DNA from: Onthophagus taurus | Lineage: Eukaryota; Arthropoda; Insecta; Coleoptera; Scarabaeidae | Assembly: GCF_036711975.1 (NCBI RefSeq) | Contig: NC_091976.1 | Location: 10,044,001-10,108,000, forward strand | Direction: 5' to 3' | Length of the DNA stretch: 64,000 bases | In this document: positions 21,315-31,273 of the stretch, one piece after another | Position numbering within the stretch: the stretch's first letter is position 1 | How the letters are laid out: every line of letters starts with the position of its first letter | Notes under the pieces: model-generated | The model's database searches: none | The model's input: only the letters and a program-made list of their open reading frames with translations | What the model was told of the DNA's origin: nothing | Program-made: the position numbers and the translations under genes

Positions 21315-21696
21315 GGTCACTCAACGTGACCTTGGCCTTGACCTTGACCTGAGGTTCTGAGAGGAGGTTCTAGAATCGGCTATTGCAAAGGGGGTCGTTG
21401 ACCAGTAACCTTGACCTAAACAATGACCTTTACTTTGAGCTCACCTCAGGTCAAGATCACGTTGAGTGACCATCACCTTGATCAGTAACCTTGACCTGAA
21501 CAATGACCTTTACTTTGACCTCAACGGAGACCTTGAAGTTAACCTTAATTGTAACCATGACATTGACCTTGTACGTGACCTGAAATGAAGGTTACACGAC
21601 GTGAGTTCATTGAAAACCCCACTTCGGAGGAGGTATGCTTTAAATAGCAGATAGAAATCGTGTTCAACAGTATTGAAGTAAGAGTGTTGTGAACAT
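21315..21696 (+). repeat. Polinton 1 left TIR, rich in AGGTCA half-sites
   Basis: The 382 bases match the reverse complement of 35696-36072 with only scattered differences. At least 11 exact AGGTCA/TGACCT words occur, many as TTGACCTTGACCT or TGACCTGAACAATGACCT. An AT-box (TTTAAATAG) near the inner end may be the polymerase promoter. Confidence 0.9.
21639..21647 (+). promoter_or_regulatory. TATA-like box for polymerase B (left TIR)
   Basis: TTTAAATAG lies 48 bases before the polymerase ATG. Because it is inside the TIR, the same box stands at the right end facing inwards (35746-35754). Confidence 0.5.
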
Positions 21697-24600
21697 GTTG
21701 ACCTGCGACGTGTGTTACAAAGAGTTTACTAGACCAGATAATCTTGTGAGATATCAACGCACAGCATGTTTTGGGAAACGTCGAAAGGTGGAAGAGGATC
21801 AACAAGGAGATGTTATAGTGTGTGAAATATGTGATGAACACGTAACCAGACAATGTTACTCCTCACATCTGCGCAGCAACAAACATAAACAGAAAGCCTT
21901 CGTAATAATAGATGATGGTGTAGAAAAAATAGATTCGATATTTGGAGATAAAATATGTAGTTTTAGAGTGAGCGATCATGAGCGGAAGTACGTAGACATG
22001 AAGAAATTCAGTAACCGAATTAGAGAAAAAGTTATCAGTTTGATACAGTCCGTGAGGAATGTAAATGGTAGTTTAAAAGTGAATACGGAAATATTTGGAT
22101 TGTATTTCATAAATACGAAGGAAGAAGTGGAAATCAAATCATTCAACACAAAAAATAAAATTATAACAGTAGCCGTAGACTTGTACCAAACATACGAGGA
22201 CTTTATGGACGAGATTATGGTGAAAATGTCGGAATTCCAAGAACGGGACTCAGGTAAGAGTATAAGAATAGAAAAGTAGTAAAATGCGAAACTAAAGGTG
22301 TTAATACTGTAGGTTGGACCTTGTTGGAAATATTATATCTTGAAGTGAACTGTAACAAGTTTAATCCTACAAGAGCATCGAGCTACATCGACTTACCGAC
22401 ATCCATAAAAGGGAAGAGAGCGGTAATAAACGTGCAAAATAACGATAATAAGTGCTTTGCTTGGGCACTGATGTCCGCGCTGTACCAACCCACAGGTTTA
22501 CCGCAAAGAATATCATACCCAGATTATAGGGAAACAGAATTAAAGTTTGACTGCGTAACATTCCCAGCACCCATCAGAGACATACCAAAATTTGAGGAAG
22601 AAAATAACATTTCAATTAACGTCTATGGTATAAATTCTTGGTATAATGGAGAGAAAATGGTAGATGATATTGTAACTGTATGTATATGTAAACAGAAACG
22701 GGAGCGTCATGTAAACTTATTAGTAGTCAGCGACAATTTCGGGAATAACCACTATTGTTGGATAAAAAACTTATCTCGACTGATAAATGCACAATCATCG
22801 ACTCATGAACATCAAAGATATATTTGTGAGGGTTGTTTGCAATACTTTTCAACTGAAGACAAGTTGGTACGACATCAGATGGATGACTGTAAAAAAGTGA
22901 AAGCAACAGTACCAAGCGAACAAATAAAAGTGAATAAGTTCGGACATCTAGAAAAGGAAAATGTTTTACAATTTGAAGGATTTGAAAAAAAAATGAAAGT
23001 TCCGTTTGTGGTGTACGCCGATTTCGAGGCGATTCTGAAACCCTTAACGCCCGAAGAAGGAAAAGTTTACGATGATAATAAACCATATACGGCCCGATGT
23101 TTTGAACACGAACCATACGCGTTTGCGTACTACATTAAGTGTGCTTACGATGATAACTTATCGAAATTCCAAATATACCGAGGGCGAAACGCTGCTCTGG
23201 AATTTATTATAAGATTGGAGAAGGATGTAATAGAGATCTATAAACAACATTTGAGGCAAACAAAGGATATGATACCGCTAAGCTGTCTGGACCAATTTGT
23301 ACATGAACTGAGTTCCGTATGTCACATTTGTGATAAACCAATAAACAAAGAAGAGAAAGTGTGTGATCACGATCACTTGACAGGATTGTATAGGGGTCCT
23401 GCGCATTCCGTCTGCAATATAAATTATAAATTACCGATGTTTATCCCTGTGTTTTTCCACAACCTGTCGAATTACGATGCCCACATGTTTGTGAAAAGTA
23501 TTGCCCTAAACAAGGAGGAAGTAGAGGTGATAGCACAAAACAAAGAAAAATATATTTCTTTTTCCAAAAAAATAGTTGGCGGAGAAACAACCGATAACAA
23601 GGGAAAGAAACGCAAAGTGTTTATGAAAATAAGATTCGTCGACTCGTTTAGATTCATGGCGAGTTCTTTGGAAAAGTTGGTTTCATATTTGGATGATAAG
23701 GATTGTGTGGAAGTGAAAAAAAATTCAAAGACTCTGAAGAATTTAGATTGATGCGCCAGAAAGGTGTATTTCCATATTCGTTCGTAGATTCGTTTGAAAA
23801 GTTGGAGTATAGTAAATTGCCTGATCATACACAGTTTTACGACATATGGAGTTCAAGTAATATTTCAAAGGAACAATACTCTAGAGCACAGACTGTATGG
23901 AATAAATTTAAGTGTACAACGTTGGGAGAATACAGTGACCTGTATTTGACGTCAGATGTGTTAATGTTGACTGATGTCTTTGAAAATTTCAGGACAATAT
24001 CTTTGGAGAATTACAATCTGGATCCTTGCCATTATTATACTGCGCCCGGGTTTGGGTGGGATGCTCTGTTAAAAATGACAGGTGTAAAATTAGAATTGTT
24101 ATCAGACATTGACATGTTACACTTTTTTAAGAAAGGAATTAGAGGCGGTCTCTGTATGTGTGTAAAACGATCTGCAATAGCAAACAACAAGTTCCTTGAC
24201 GATTTTAACCCGGAAAAACCATCATCATATATTCTATACTTGGACGCTACCAATTTGTATGGGTATGCAATGAGTTGTAAATTACCAACAGGCGGTTTTC
24301 GATGGTTGTCGAACCAAGAAATAGCAGATATAGATGTGGAGTGTTTAGATGATGAACACCTTGGTTATGTGTTTGAAGTGGATTTGGAGTATCCCGAAAG
24401 GTTACACAACCAGCATGATGATCTACCGTTTTGCCCCGAAAACATAATCGCTCCCGGATCGAAGCATCCTAAGTTGATTGCGAACTTACAAAATAAATCG
24501 AAATACATAATTCACTATGTAAACCTACGTGAATGTGTGAAAAAAGGTCTTAAGCTAACCAAAATACACCGTGTATTGCAATTTCAACAATCGCCGTGGA

Positions 24601-25523
24601 TGAAACCATATATCGATTTTAACTCTGAGAAACGAATGAATGCTACGAATGAATTTGGGAAAAATCATTATAAACAAATGAATAATATCGTGTATGGGAA
24701 AACGATGGAAAATGTTGAAAATAGAGTCGATATACGATTAGTGTCACATTGGGAGAATCGTTACAAGAGACCCGGTGCAGAAGCTCTTATCGCAAAGCCG
24801 ACTTTCAAGTCATCGAAAATTTTCTGCCATAATTTGGCAGCCATTGAAATGCAGAAGGTGGAGGTCAAATATAACAAACCTCTGTATGTAGGGTTTAGCG
24901 TACTGGAATTGTCGAAAGCGGTCATTTATAACTTTTTTTATAATTTTTTAAAAGAGAAATATGGTGAAAACGTATTATTGTTATATACAGATACGGATTC
25001 GTTAATTCTCGAAATATTTACTGAGAATGTATACCAGGATATCAAAGAAAATATAGAGATGTTCGATACCTCTAATTACAAGTTAAACAACAGACATAAT
25101 ATTCCTCCAGGGCCGCCGATAGTTGGAAAAATGAAAGATGAGTACCCAAATACGATATTAACATCGTTTTATGGTACAGGAGCTAAAGCTTATTGTATTA
25201 ACACTTTGGAAGGAGTTGTCAAGCGTGCCAAGGGTGTGAAAAAGTATGTTATCGATAAAAACTTAAGTGTTTCAGAATATAAACGGATTATCGAAGATGG
25301 AGGTTCTGTGCGAAAAAAGATGTATGTCTTTCGCTCCTCCTATCACACGATGTATACAGAACTAAAGAATAAAGTGGCGCTCTTTGCACATGACGATAAA
25401 CGTTACGTGATGGAGGATGGATGTCATACGTTGGCTTGGGGAAACTATCTTATTGAAGATCTACGCAGGGAAGATCTTTTGGACAACTTATTGGAGTTGT
25501 TAAACGTAAACATGTATGGCTAG
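21695..25523 (+). CDS. Protein-primed DNA polymerase B of Polinton 1 (two exons, one frameshift)
   Basis: Replicates the element. Exon 1 (21695-22253) has two C2H2-like fingers (CDVCYKEF, CEICDEHV). Exon 2 (22313-25523) has a finger at 22830, exonuclease motifs (VVYADFEAI; FHNLSNYDAHMF) and a Cys/His cluster (CHICDKP, CDHDHLTGLYRGPAH). It then has polymerase motifs A (LYLDATNLYGYAM), B (NNIVYGKTMEN) and C (LLYTDTDSLIL). All catalytic Asp are present. A 59-base phase-1 GT-AG intron separates the exons. In a run of eight A (about 23715-23722) the frame shifts by one base; the homologue at 52.8 kb has no shift there. About 1256 residues if the shift is bridged. I chose ATG 21695 because GTG 21689 is an unlikely start. 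Confidence 0.9.
22254..22312 (+). other. Phase-1 intron in polymerase gene 1
   Basis: GTAAGAG donor and TACTGTAG acceptor, 59 bases. Splicing joins DSG to WTLLEILYLEV. The same position and phase recur in Polinton 2 (48352-48415). Confidence 0.85.
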
Positions 25524-25670
25524 TTAAATTGCGATCAGTTAATTTGTAAAAAAAAAAAAATGCTTGTATCACAAAACTTGTATATAAAGTAGAAAGTAGG
25601 TTGTTAAAAAGGTTACTTGAAATAAAATCAACGAAATTAAAAAAAGTTTTTTATTTTCTTAGTGTAAAAA

Positions 25671-26615
25671 TTATAATACATCCTTTTTTGCAATGCAAGA
25701 ATTATGAGAGCTATCCATTCCCAACCATTTCACTCGGACTTTATTTCCTTTTCGACGAAGAACTTTTTCAATTAAAAATACATCCGGGTGTTTCACACGT
25801 TGTAATTCTTCGTCGTAAAATGCTCCAAGAATGGGTTCTCCTCTACCATCTTTAATAAGGTAAGTCCTGGGATTAGTATTTTGAACTGTCGCTATGGTGA
25901 AAATTTCATTGGACCAAGTTGGTTGGTAACCTTTAGCAAAAGCGTGTCTGTACTTGCTAATTCGCACGTGTTCCCCCACATTAAATTTACGGTGGTTGGG
26001 GTCGACAACTTTAATGGAATTGTATACAGTATTTAACAGAGCAGATTCATTTCGTCGATTAACAGCTGAAGGTTTCATGTGAATGGTGCGATGTATTGTG
26101 TTGTTGTAAGATTTTAGTAATTTGGGTAGTAAGTCTAACCAGCGATAATTTCCTTGCATACTAAATTCTTTCCACATTTTATTTTTTAGGGTTCTATTAA
26201 ACCGTTCGATAATCGAGCTTTTTAAAGTAGAATAGGTGCTGTAATGATTAATGTTAAGTTGTTCCATTAATTTTTGAAAATCGCTATTGTAAAACTCTTT
26301 CCCATTATCGGTTTGTAAGTTGCTCGGGGTAATATTCTTTTTACTATGCAAAATGTCCTTCATAGCTTGAGTAACCTCTTTCCCAGTTTTGGTTTTGAGT
26401 GGTAAGGCCCATGCGTATTTTGAAAAAGCGTTGATAACAGTCAGTATATACTTGTAACCTTAATTGACCGACGCATATGGGATCATTTCAACCAAATCAG
26501 CTTGATAAAGATCCAATAGTCCGTGAAGCAGAACGCGGCGTAGCCGATAATGTCGTCTCGCAGGTGCAGGTAGTTCGTTAACGAGATTAAGCGAGATCTC
26601 GTTAACACTAACCAT
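25671..26615 (-). pseudogene. Polinton 1 integrase (retroviral-type DDE plus chromodomain), one stop
   Basis: Catalyses insertion of the element. The start overlaps the stop of the preceding ORF (TAATG at 26613-26617). DDE residues can be placed in LYQADLVEMI (Asp), LQTDNGKEFY (Asp) and SSIIERFNRTL (Glu). The C-terminus is chromodomain-like (FLIEKVLRRKGNKVRVKWLG), with Cys where the Polinton 2 copy has Trp (NSC versus NSW). A TAA at 26460-26462 interrupts the core just after the first Asp, so this copy is probably inactive unless the stop is suppressed. It faces the polymerase gene tail to tail. Confidence 0.88.
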
Positions 26616-27022
26616 TACTCTACAACCCCTTCAATCAACAACTCTACAAGAAAAGGTAGTCCTCCTATCGGTGCATTATTTTTACACTTAATGGTATCTC
26701 CGCGTTTGAGTTGGACTCCCTGGAGCGACTTAATAACGATATCGTTAACAAGTAACTGAACATGAGCGGACTTTACAACATCTTTTATCATACCTTCGTA
26801 GAAAGAATTGATGTAATCCGTAATTCCACTTTTGTTTGTGATTTTATAAAGTTTTGTTTTTGGATCAACATCTCCATCACCACGTAAAGTTAAAATAAAT
26901 GTTGATGAAGGTTGTAGAACTTCGGATCTTGCTATGTGGTTCTGTATAACATGGTGGTGAACATGCTTACCAAATTTATCGATAGATGTAGAACCATGTT
27001 CACCAAAACGGTTTAAAGGCAT
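26615..27022 (-). CDS. Conserved Polinton protein, 135 aa, unknown
   Basis: Not recognised beyond its homologue at 55664-56089, with which it shares a start rich in FGKHVHxH-type words (DKFGKHVHHHVIQNH), a TILTL/FILTLRGDGD segment and the FLVELLIE end. The repeated L-x-x-FG-x-H pattern is suggestive of metal or structural histidines, but no family is certain. Its position directly upstream of integrase, with overlapping stop and start in both elements, argues for joint expression. It is intact here. Confidence 0.7.
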   Translation of the reverse strand: MPLNRFGEHGSTSIDKFGKHVHHHVIQNHIARSEVLQPSSTFILTLRGDGDVDPKTKLYKITNKSGITDYINSFYEGMIKDVVKSAHVQLLVNDIVIKSLQGVQLKRGDTIKCKNNAPIGGLPFLVELLIEGVVE

Positions 27023-27068
27023 ATTGGCTTCTGAAGCGTCACAGAAACAGAAAAAAGTTTATATACTC

Positions 27069-28229
27069 TTAACGAATGACTTGCGCTTCCCGTAATTCCT
27101 CTATGAGGGATATAATTTCGTTATGATGAGCAGTATGACCTGCTGCTTCGGAAGCAAGTAGTAAACGCAACCGATCAACTAATTCGTTCACGTCGTCCCA
27201 GTATTCGTACTCTTTAATTGCAGCAGGTACTAACAACTTATTTAAGTGACCTGATCCAGTTTTAGGTTTTGGCCAATATCGAGCCCAGTACACATTTGGT
27301 CTTTGACCCAAGGAAATTGGTTTGATTATGTTCACAAACTTTTCATTTTCATCATCAGTTATGATACTTTTTGAAGCGTCATAATCTCTTTTATGTACAT
27401 TCGAACGTTGTAAGATATCTTTGTAATTTCTCGCATCTGGTAAAGTAAATTTACCCGGTTTATTTTTGAATAACAACTCGTATAACCCCGGTGTTCCTGT
27501 ATACGTAAATTCACCCACCAAAATGTTTTTCCCGTCAAACGTTATTGGTTGATTTGCGATATACAATCCATCGGTAAGTGCACGAACACCGTAAGTTTGA
27601 TCGAACTCGTTATTTACATCTACTGTTAAACCCGTAACATAGGTACGTGGTAAGGGGTCCAGCTGTCCTAAAGCTTCTCGAATAACTGTCTGTTCCATCA
27701 TTCCCTCCATATTCTCTTTCATGCGCGCCAACTGCTCCCTAGCGTCCCGCTCGTAGACATCTAAAGATGTGTCTGACTCACGAACAGAAAACTCAGGTGT
27801 AGTATCTCGACCCTCGAACACCTCTTCGTCGCTGAGAAATTGCGGACTCCGTGCGAGTTCCGGTGAAACATCCATGCTAGCTCCCGGTTTAATGGGTGTT
27901 GACGTAACTCTACGTTTAGGTTTCACTCTAGGAGTTTCCAGTTTAAGTCCTTTAGAAGGTTTCTGCAAGTCAGCCAGTAAGGCTGAGATATCTGGTGACT
28001 GCTCCTTTTTCGGGGTAAATAAATCACGTTTTATCCCGAATTTATTGTCGAGCGCTAATAAATTGACAGTTTGTAATTTTTTGGAAATATCTTTCAGAGC
28101 TTCTTTCAGTGGAGCGAGTTGAGCTTCGGCAATGGACTGCTTCTGTTTTATATCTCCTTTCAAAGTGCGTATTTTATGTTTAACATCTTCTCGCGCAGCT
28201 ATTAACTGTTGTGCAACATTACGATTCAT
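27069..28229 (-). CDS. Conserved Polinton protein, 386 aa (DUF8207-like C-terminus)
   Basis: The N-terminal 70 residues are charged and likely coiled coil (IAAREDVKHKIRTLKGDIKQ). A Ser/Pro-rich low-complexity middle with acidic patches follows. The C-terminal half is conserved: GLYELLFKNKPGKFTLPDAR, NYKDILQRSN, YEYWDDVNELVDRLRLLLAS. It matches the 387-residue homologue at 56159-57322 end to end. The GLYELLF...P...YKDIL layout recalls DUF8207, found in many arthropod Polinton-like proteins; I am only moderately sure. Role unknown. Its place between integrase and ATPase is the same in both elements. Confidence 0.75.
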   Translation of the reverse strand: MNRNVAQQLIAAREDVKHKIRTLKGDIKQKQSIAEAQLAPLKEALKDISKKLQTVNLLALDNKFGIKRDLFTPKKEQSPDISALLADLQKPSKGLKLETPRVKPKRRVTSTPIKPGASMDVSPELARSPQFLSDEEVFEGRDTTPEFSVRESDTSLDVYERDAREQLARMKENMEGMMEQTVIREALGQLDPLPRTYVTGLTVDVNNEFDQTYGVRALTDGLYIANQPITFDGKNILVGEFTYTGTPGLYELLFKNKPGKFTLPDARNYKDILQRSNVHKRDYDASKSIITDDENEKFVNIIKPISLGQRPNVYWARYWPKPKTGSGHLNKLLVPAAIKEYEYWDDVNELVDRLRLLLASEAAGHTAHHNEIISLIEELREAQVIR

Positions 28230-28292
28230 AGTTCAACGTGATAGTGTAATGATCGCACAGAGACTGAGCATGCAGTCGTAAAGTCAATGGTT

Positions 28293-28767
28293 TTACAGTA
28301 TAATGTACTCATCGAAACCTTTCCGATAGCGCCCGTTATTTTTATCGCAATCTAAATCAATAACTAATATACCGTGCGGTGTATCCCAACAAGTTCGACA
28401 AATTCTGACAAAATCATCCCACGTAATGTCCCCTAGCAAATGATCGTTGTAAATATGTTTCAAGTTAGTGAGATCTTGTTTAAATAAAACTAAAAGGTTG
28501 CAATTGTCACGTAAAAGCTGCTTGGAAATGGCGCTATAACTTTGAGCGAGTAAAAAAGTATCAACGTTTCTATGACGACCGTATGAAAAATATTCCTTGA
28601 TAATCTGTTGCTCTGTAGGAGCAATATCATCAAAAATAATAATTGAATATTCTTTCACCTTTGACGGTGGTAGAAATCGTCCGACATCTGAGTATTCATA
28701 ATAGCCGCAAGAGGGGATAGGCGGGAGGGGAAGAGGTTTCTTTAAATAAAACTCATCAATATGGATA
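28293..28767 (-). pseudogene. Packaging ATPase of Polinton 1, Walker A region deleted
   Basis: The frame reads back from CGYYEYSDVGRFLPPSKVKE (about 28700) into YSIIIFDDIAPTEQQIIKEY (Walker B, DD), then FSYGRHRNVDTFLLAQSYSA and GILVIDLDCDKNNGRYRKGF. It aligns with residues about 115-234 of the intact homologue at 57374-58078. The first ~90 residues, including the GPSGVGKT P-loop, are absent. Just upstream the sequence passes into the next ORF's 3' end at 28780. Without the P-loop it could not hydrolyse ATP, so genome packaging by this copy would need a helper. An upstream exon is the alternative; I found none. Confidence 0.8.
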
Positions 28768-28779
28768 AAAAAATAACAT

Positions 28780-29115
28780 TTATTTCTTTTCTAACGTACA
28801 TTTAATATAATGCATTTTAGGTGGTGGTGGTCCATCGAAATGAGTTTCCGCACAATCATTATTATAATGTTCAAGACACGGTAACTTCATTTGTAACATT
28901 TTCGATTGCTGGTAGGCGAACGGTAGTTGGGTCCAAATTCTTCGTAATTCCATAGATGGTACTTTATCAAAATAATACTGTGTTGGTAAATATTTTAAAT
29001 CACGAGCTGGAATGTTCGCAAATGAGGCGTCTCGTTCATATTTTTTCATAACGCTGTACACTTTCTTGGCAGATGTAAGTGGCCAACACCCAAACACAGT
29101 GAACACTTGTTCCAT
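28780..29115 (-). CDS. Small Polinton protein, 111 aa, unknown
   Basis: Starts MEQVFTVFGCWPLTSAKKVY and contains RDLKYLPTQYYFDKVPSMEL and a Cys/His end (CLEHYNNDCAETH, then PPPPKMHYIKC). I do not recognise it. It lies between the ATPase remnant and the exonuclease-like ORF on the same strand, with short spacers. The lack of codon breaks suggests it was under selection recently. Confidence 0.55.
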   Translation of the reverse strand: MEQVFTVFGCWPLTSAKKVYSVMKKYERDASFANIPARDLKYLPTQYYFDKVPSMELRRIWTQLPFAYQQSKMLQMKLPCLEHYNNDCAETHFDGPPPPKMHYIKCTLEKK

Positions 29116-29165
29116 CGCAACCAGCTCTTAACTATCCCCCATTACGACTTGTCTCTGCTTTATAG

Positions 29166-29687
29166 TCACCGACTGTCTTTTGCATCCTTGTTTTGCACCC
29201 ACTCTTCGACAACTTCTTGTAAGTGGCGTACATTGGAAAGAGCGCACATACTTCTTCGTCGCGAGTGAAAAGCACAGCTCGGTATACCCATCTCAAGTTT
29301 ATAGATACTACCTTCCAACGCAATTATCGGCGCGGAAATAATATGTCTTAAAAATTTAATTTTTTCAGGTCCTTTAACATACACTTTCTTGACATTCCGA
29401 CACAGATATTTGACTATGGCGTCGAATTCCATTGGATGGATAAAACCAACTTTCCAGTCGATGCAATGATGATGTATCATTAACCAGTTTGCAGTATTCC
29501 TATATTTAGATGGTAATGAAGCTATACTGCTACTCGGTTGAAATATGTGGTGGGTAATGCATTTGTTACTATCACATGATGCTAATTCTTTAGGTACGAA
29601 CTGATCTTCGTTGACCATGAAACCTTGTATATCGAGAATTATGTATTGAGTTTTATTTGAATACATCTTGCTTCCGTACATCAACAC
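29166..29687 (-). CDS. Exonuclease-like conserved protein, copy A
   Basis: 173 residues. The pattern is IILDIQGFMVNEDQFVPKEL (Asp in a strand, as at the start of an RNase H-like exonuclease), HHIFQP, a HHHCIDW segment, VKKVYVKGPEKIKFLRHII, and a Cys/His tail (CAFHSRRRSMCALSNV). The ORF at 35156-35638 in the same element is a clear paralogue with the same blocks. An RNase H-like nuclease fold is my guess from the leading Asp, the YVKG strand and the late His/Cys cluster; no family could be confirmed. The tail also resembles a zinc site. Confidence 0.6.
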   Translation of the reverse strand: MLMYGSKMYSNKTQYIILDIQGFMVNEDQFVPKELASCDSNKCITHHIFQPSSSIASLPSKYRNTANWLMIHHHCIDWKVGFIHPMEFDAIVKYLCRNVKKVYVKGPEKIKFLRHIISAPIIALEGSIYKLEMGIPSCAFHSRRRSMCALSNVRHLQEVVEEWVQNKDAKDSR

Positions 29688-29855
29688 GATTATCCATACT
29701 ATGTAGCCGTAGAAATCTGTCGCACAACTTATACTCTACGACTTTTTTTGTTTACGCTGAATATAGAAGTCTCACATTTCGGATGATGAGCTACGGGTGC
29801 GATGCGGCTCAGGATCCGATCCATCTACACACTACCAACCCTTCTTTCCCCATAC

Positions 29856-31112
29856 TCAAGTCATTTGTTTGAAGATTTTTGTTAGTGGAGAATATTGAAA
29901 CGCCTTATCATGTAAAACTAAACAGTATGCTGTGGTACCATCAGGAATCGGATTTTTTGTCGTAAATTCTATCCGTATTTCTACCCCACTTTTGTGTAGC
30001 GCTTCTGCTTGATATGTACAATCAATTCCAATCAGTGGATAATTTTCAATAAATTGTTTCGGAGTGAGTAATGGTTCTCCTTCCTTCCCATAGTAGGACT
30101 TTTGAAAGCGTGTATACATGTCATATAACACTGCGACACGATTACTATCAAAGTCCACGTTCAGATTATCGTATGGGTAGCGTTCACCGTTTAGGAATAC
30201 CGTCAAATTGGTGACATTATCAAAGGTTGCCATGTTCGCCAACTGTTTTCCTTTCTTCTTTGTTTGAAACCCAATTATTATAAATCTAGGTGTTTCCAAC
30301 TGCGGAGCTGTTTTCACAGCCCATGACTGCTTTGTTGTTTGAGGGAAAGAAGGATATTCATGTACTTCCCAACTGCGAAAAGGTATTTGCAGATCAATAT
30401 TTCGTCCTGCTATTTTTGTTAGAGCTAATTGTTCTCGTAAGCCTACGGCTAGATGGGGCATTCTCCACACAACTTTATCGATTTTTAACTGTAACGGTTC
30501 TTGTACCGTATTCACAAGCACATCATTATCATCATTATTACGAATTAACACTAGCTCTTGTCTCACATTCATCACAATTGTTTTAAAATCTTCAGCAAAC
30601 CCTATTAATGTCTTTAGCGGTACACTCAATCCAAAATTTCCATTTTTATCCATTATTGCACTCGTTACAGGGGATGTTGGGACCACTTGACCTAGCAGAT
30701 CCTCGCCCATGTTCCAACCTGCGTTCGCCAACTTTATTATATCGTGAGGGGTATACGAAAAGTATCCTTTCATACATGATGTTAACCCCACGTTTCTCAC
30801 TCCATCTATTTGAACACCATTTATAAGATAGCGAATATCACTGAACATAAACGCTACAGGATTATTTACCAATTTTGCAGTTGCACTAGCATCTTTTGTT
30901 GCTTTACCACTCGCATCCAGTTTACGTACGCTCCCTTCCACATACAAAAAACTTTCATGAGGCAATGTGTAATTGTCTATTTCGGGTATGCCTATACGAA
31001 TTTCATCATTGTTACCGAAGCTAGTAGAACCAAACGGTTGATGGGAATGATATTCGTAACTTACAATCGAGTTATCTACTTTTATTTTCTCCGTGACGTT
31101 TAAGGACTCCAT
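29856..31112 (-). CDS. Major capsid protein (double jelly-roll type)
   Basis: 418 residues, intact. The N-terminal block SYEYHSHQPFGSTSFGNNDE then IRIGIPEIDNYTLPHESFLY is the recognisable start of Polinton/adintovirus major capsid proteins, which form the hexagonal lattice of the shell as trimers of a double jelly-roll. No transmembrane segment or coiled coil is seen. Length is in the lower part of the family range. It sits next to the penton-like and protease genes, the standard capsid module. The assignment rests on the N-terminal block, size and context. Confidence 0.75.
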   Translation of the reverse strand: MESLNVTEKIKVDNSIVSYEYHSHQPFGSTSFGNNDEIRIGIPEIDNYTLPHESFLYVEGSVRKLDASGKATKDASATAKLVNNPVAFMFSDIRYLINGVQIDGVRNVGLTSCMKGYFSYTPHDIIKLANAGWNMGEDLLGQVVPTSPVTSAIMDKNGNFGLSVPLKTLIGFAEDFKTIVMNVRQELVLIRNNDDNDVLVNTVQEPLQLKIDKVVWRMPHLAVGLREQLALTKIAGRNIDLQIPFRSWEVHEYPSFPQTTKQSWAVKTAPQLETPRFIIIGFQTKKKGKQLANMATFDNVTNLTVFLNGERYPYDNLNVDFDSNRVAVLYDMYTRFQKSYYGKEGEPLLTPKQFIENYPLIGIDCTYQAEALHKSGVEIRIEFTTKNPIPDGTTAYCLVLHDKAFQYSPLTKIFKQMT

Positions 31113-31273
31113 TTATAGTAGTTGAAAACCTAACTTGCTTAAATACTGACGATTGACGCGTGTTAACTGGGTAGTTGATTTTCGCTTACTGTTAGGTTTT
31201 ACATCCTTTCGTACCGTTTTATACATTACTCTATCACCCAGACTTTCGTGTGCTTTTCTTCGAACGTCGTACA

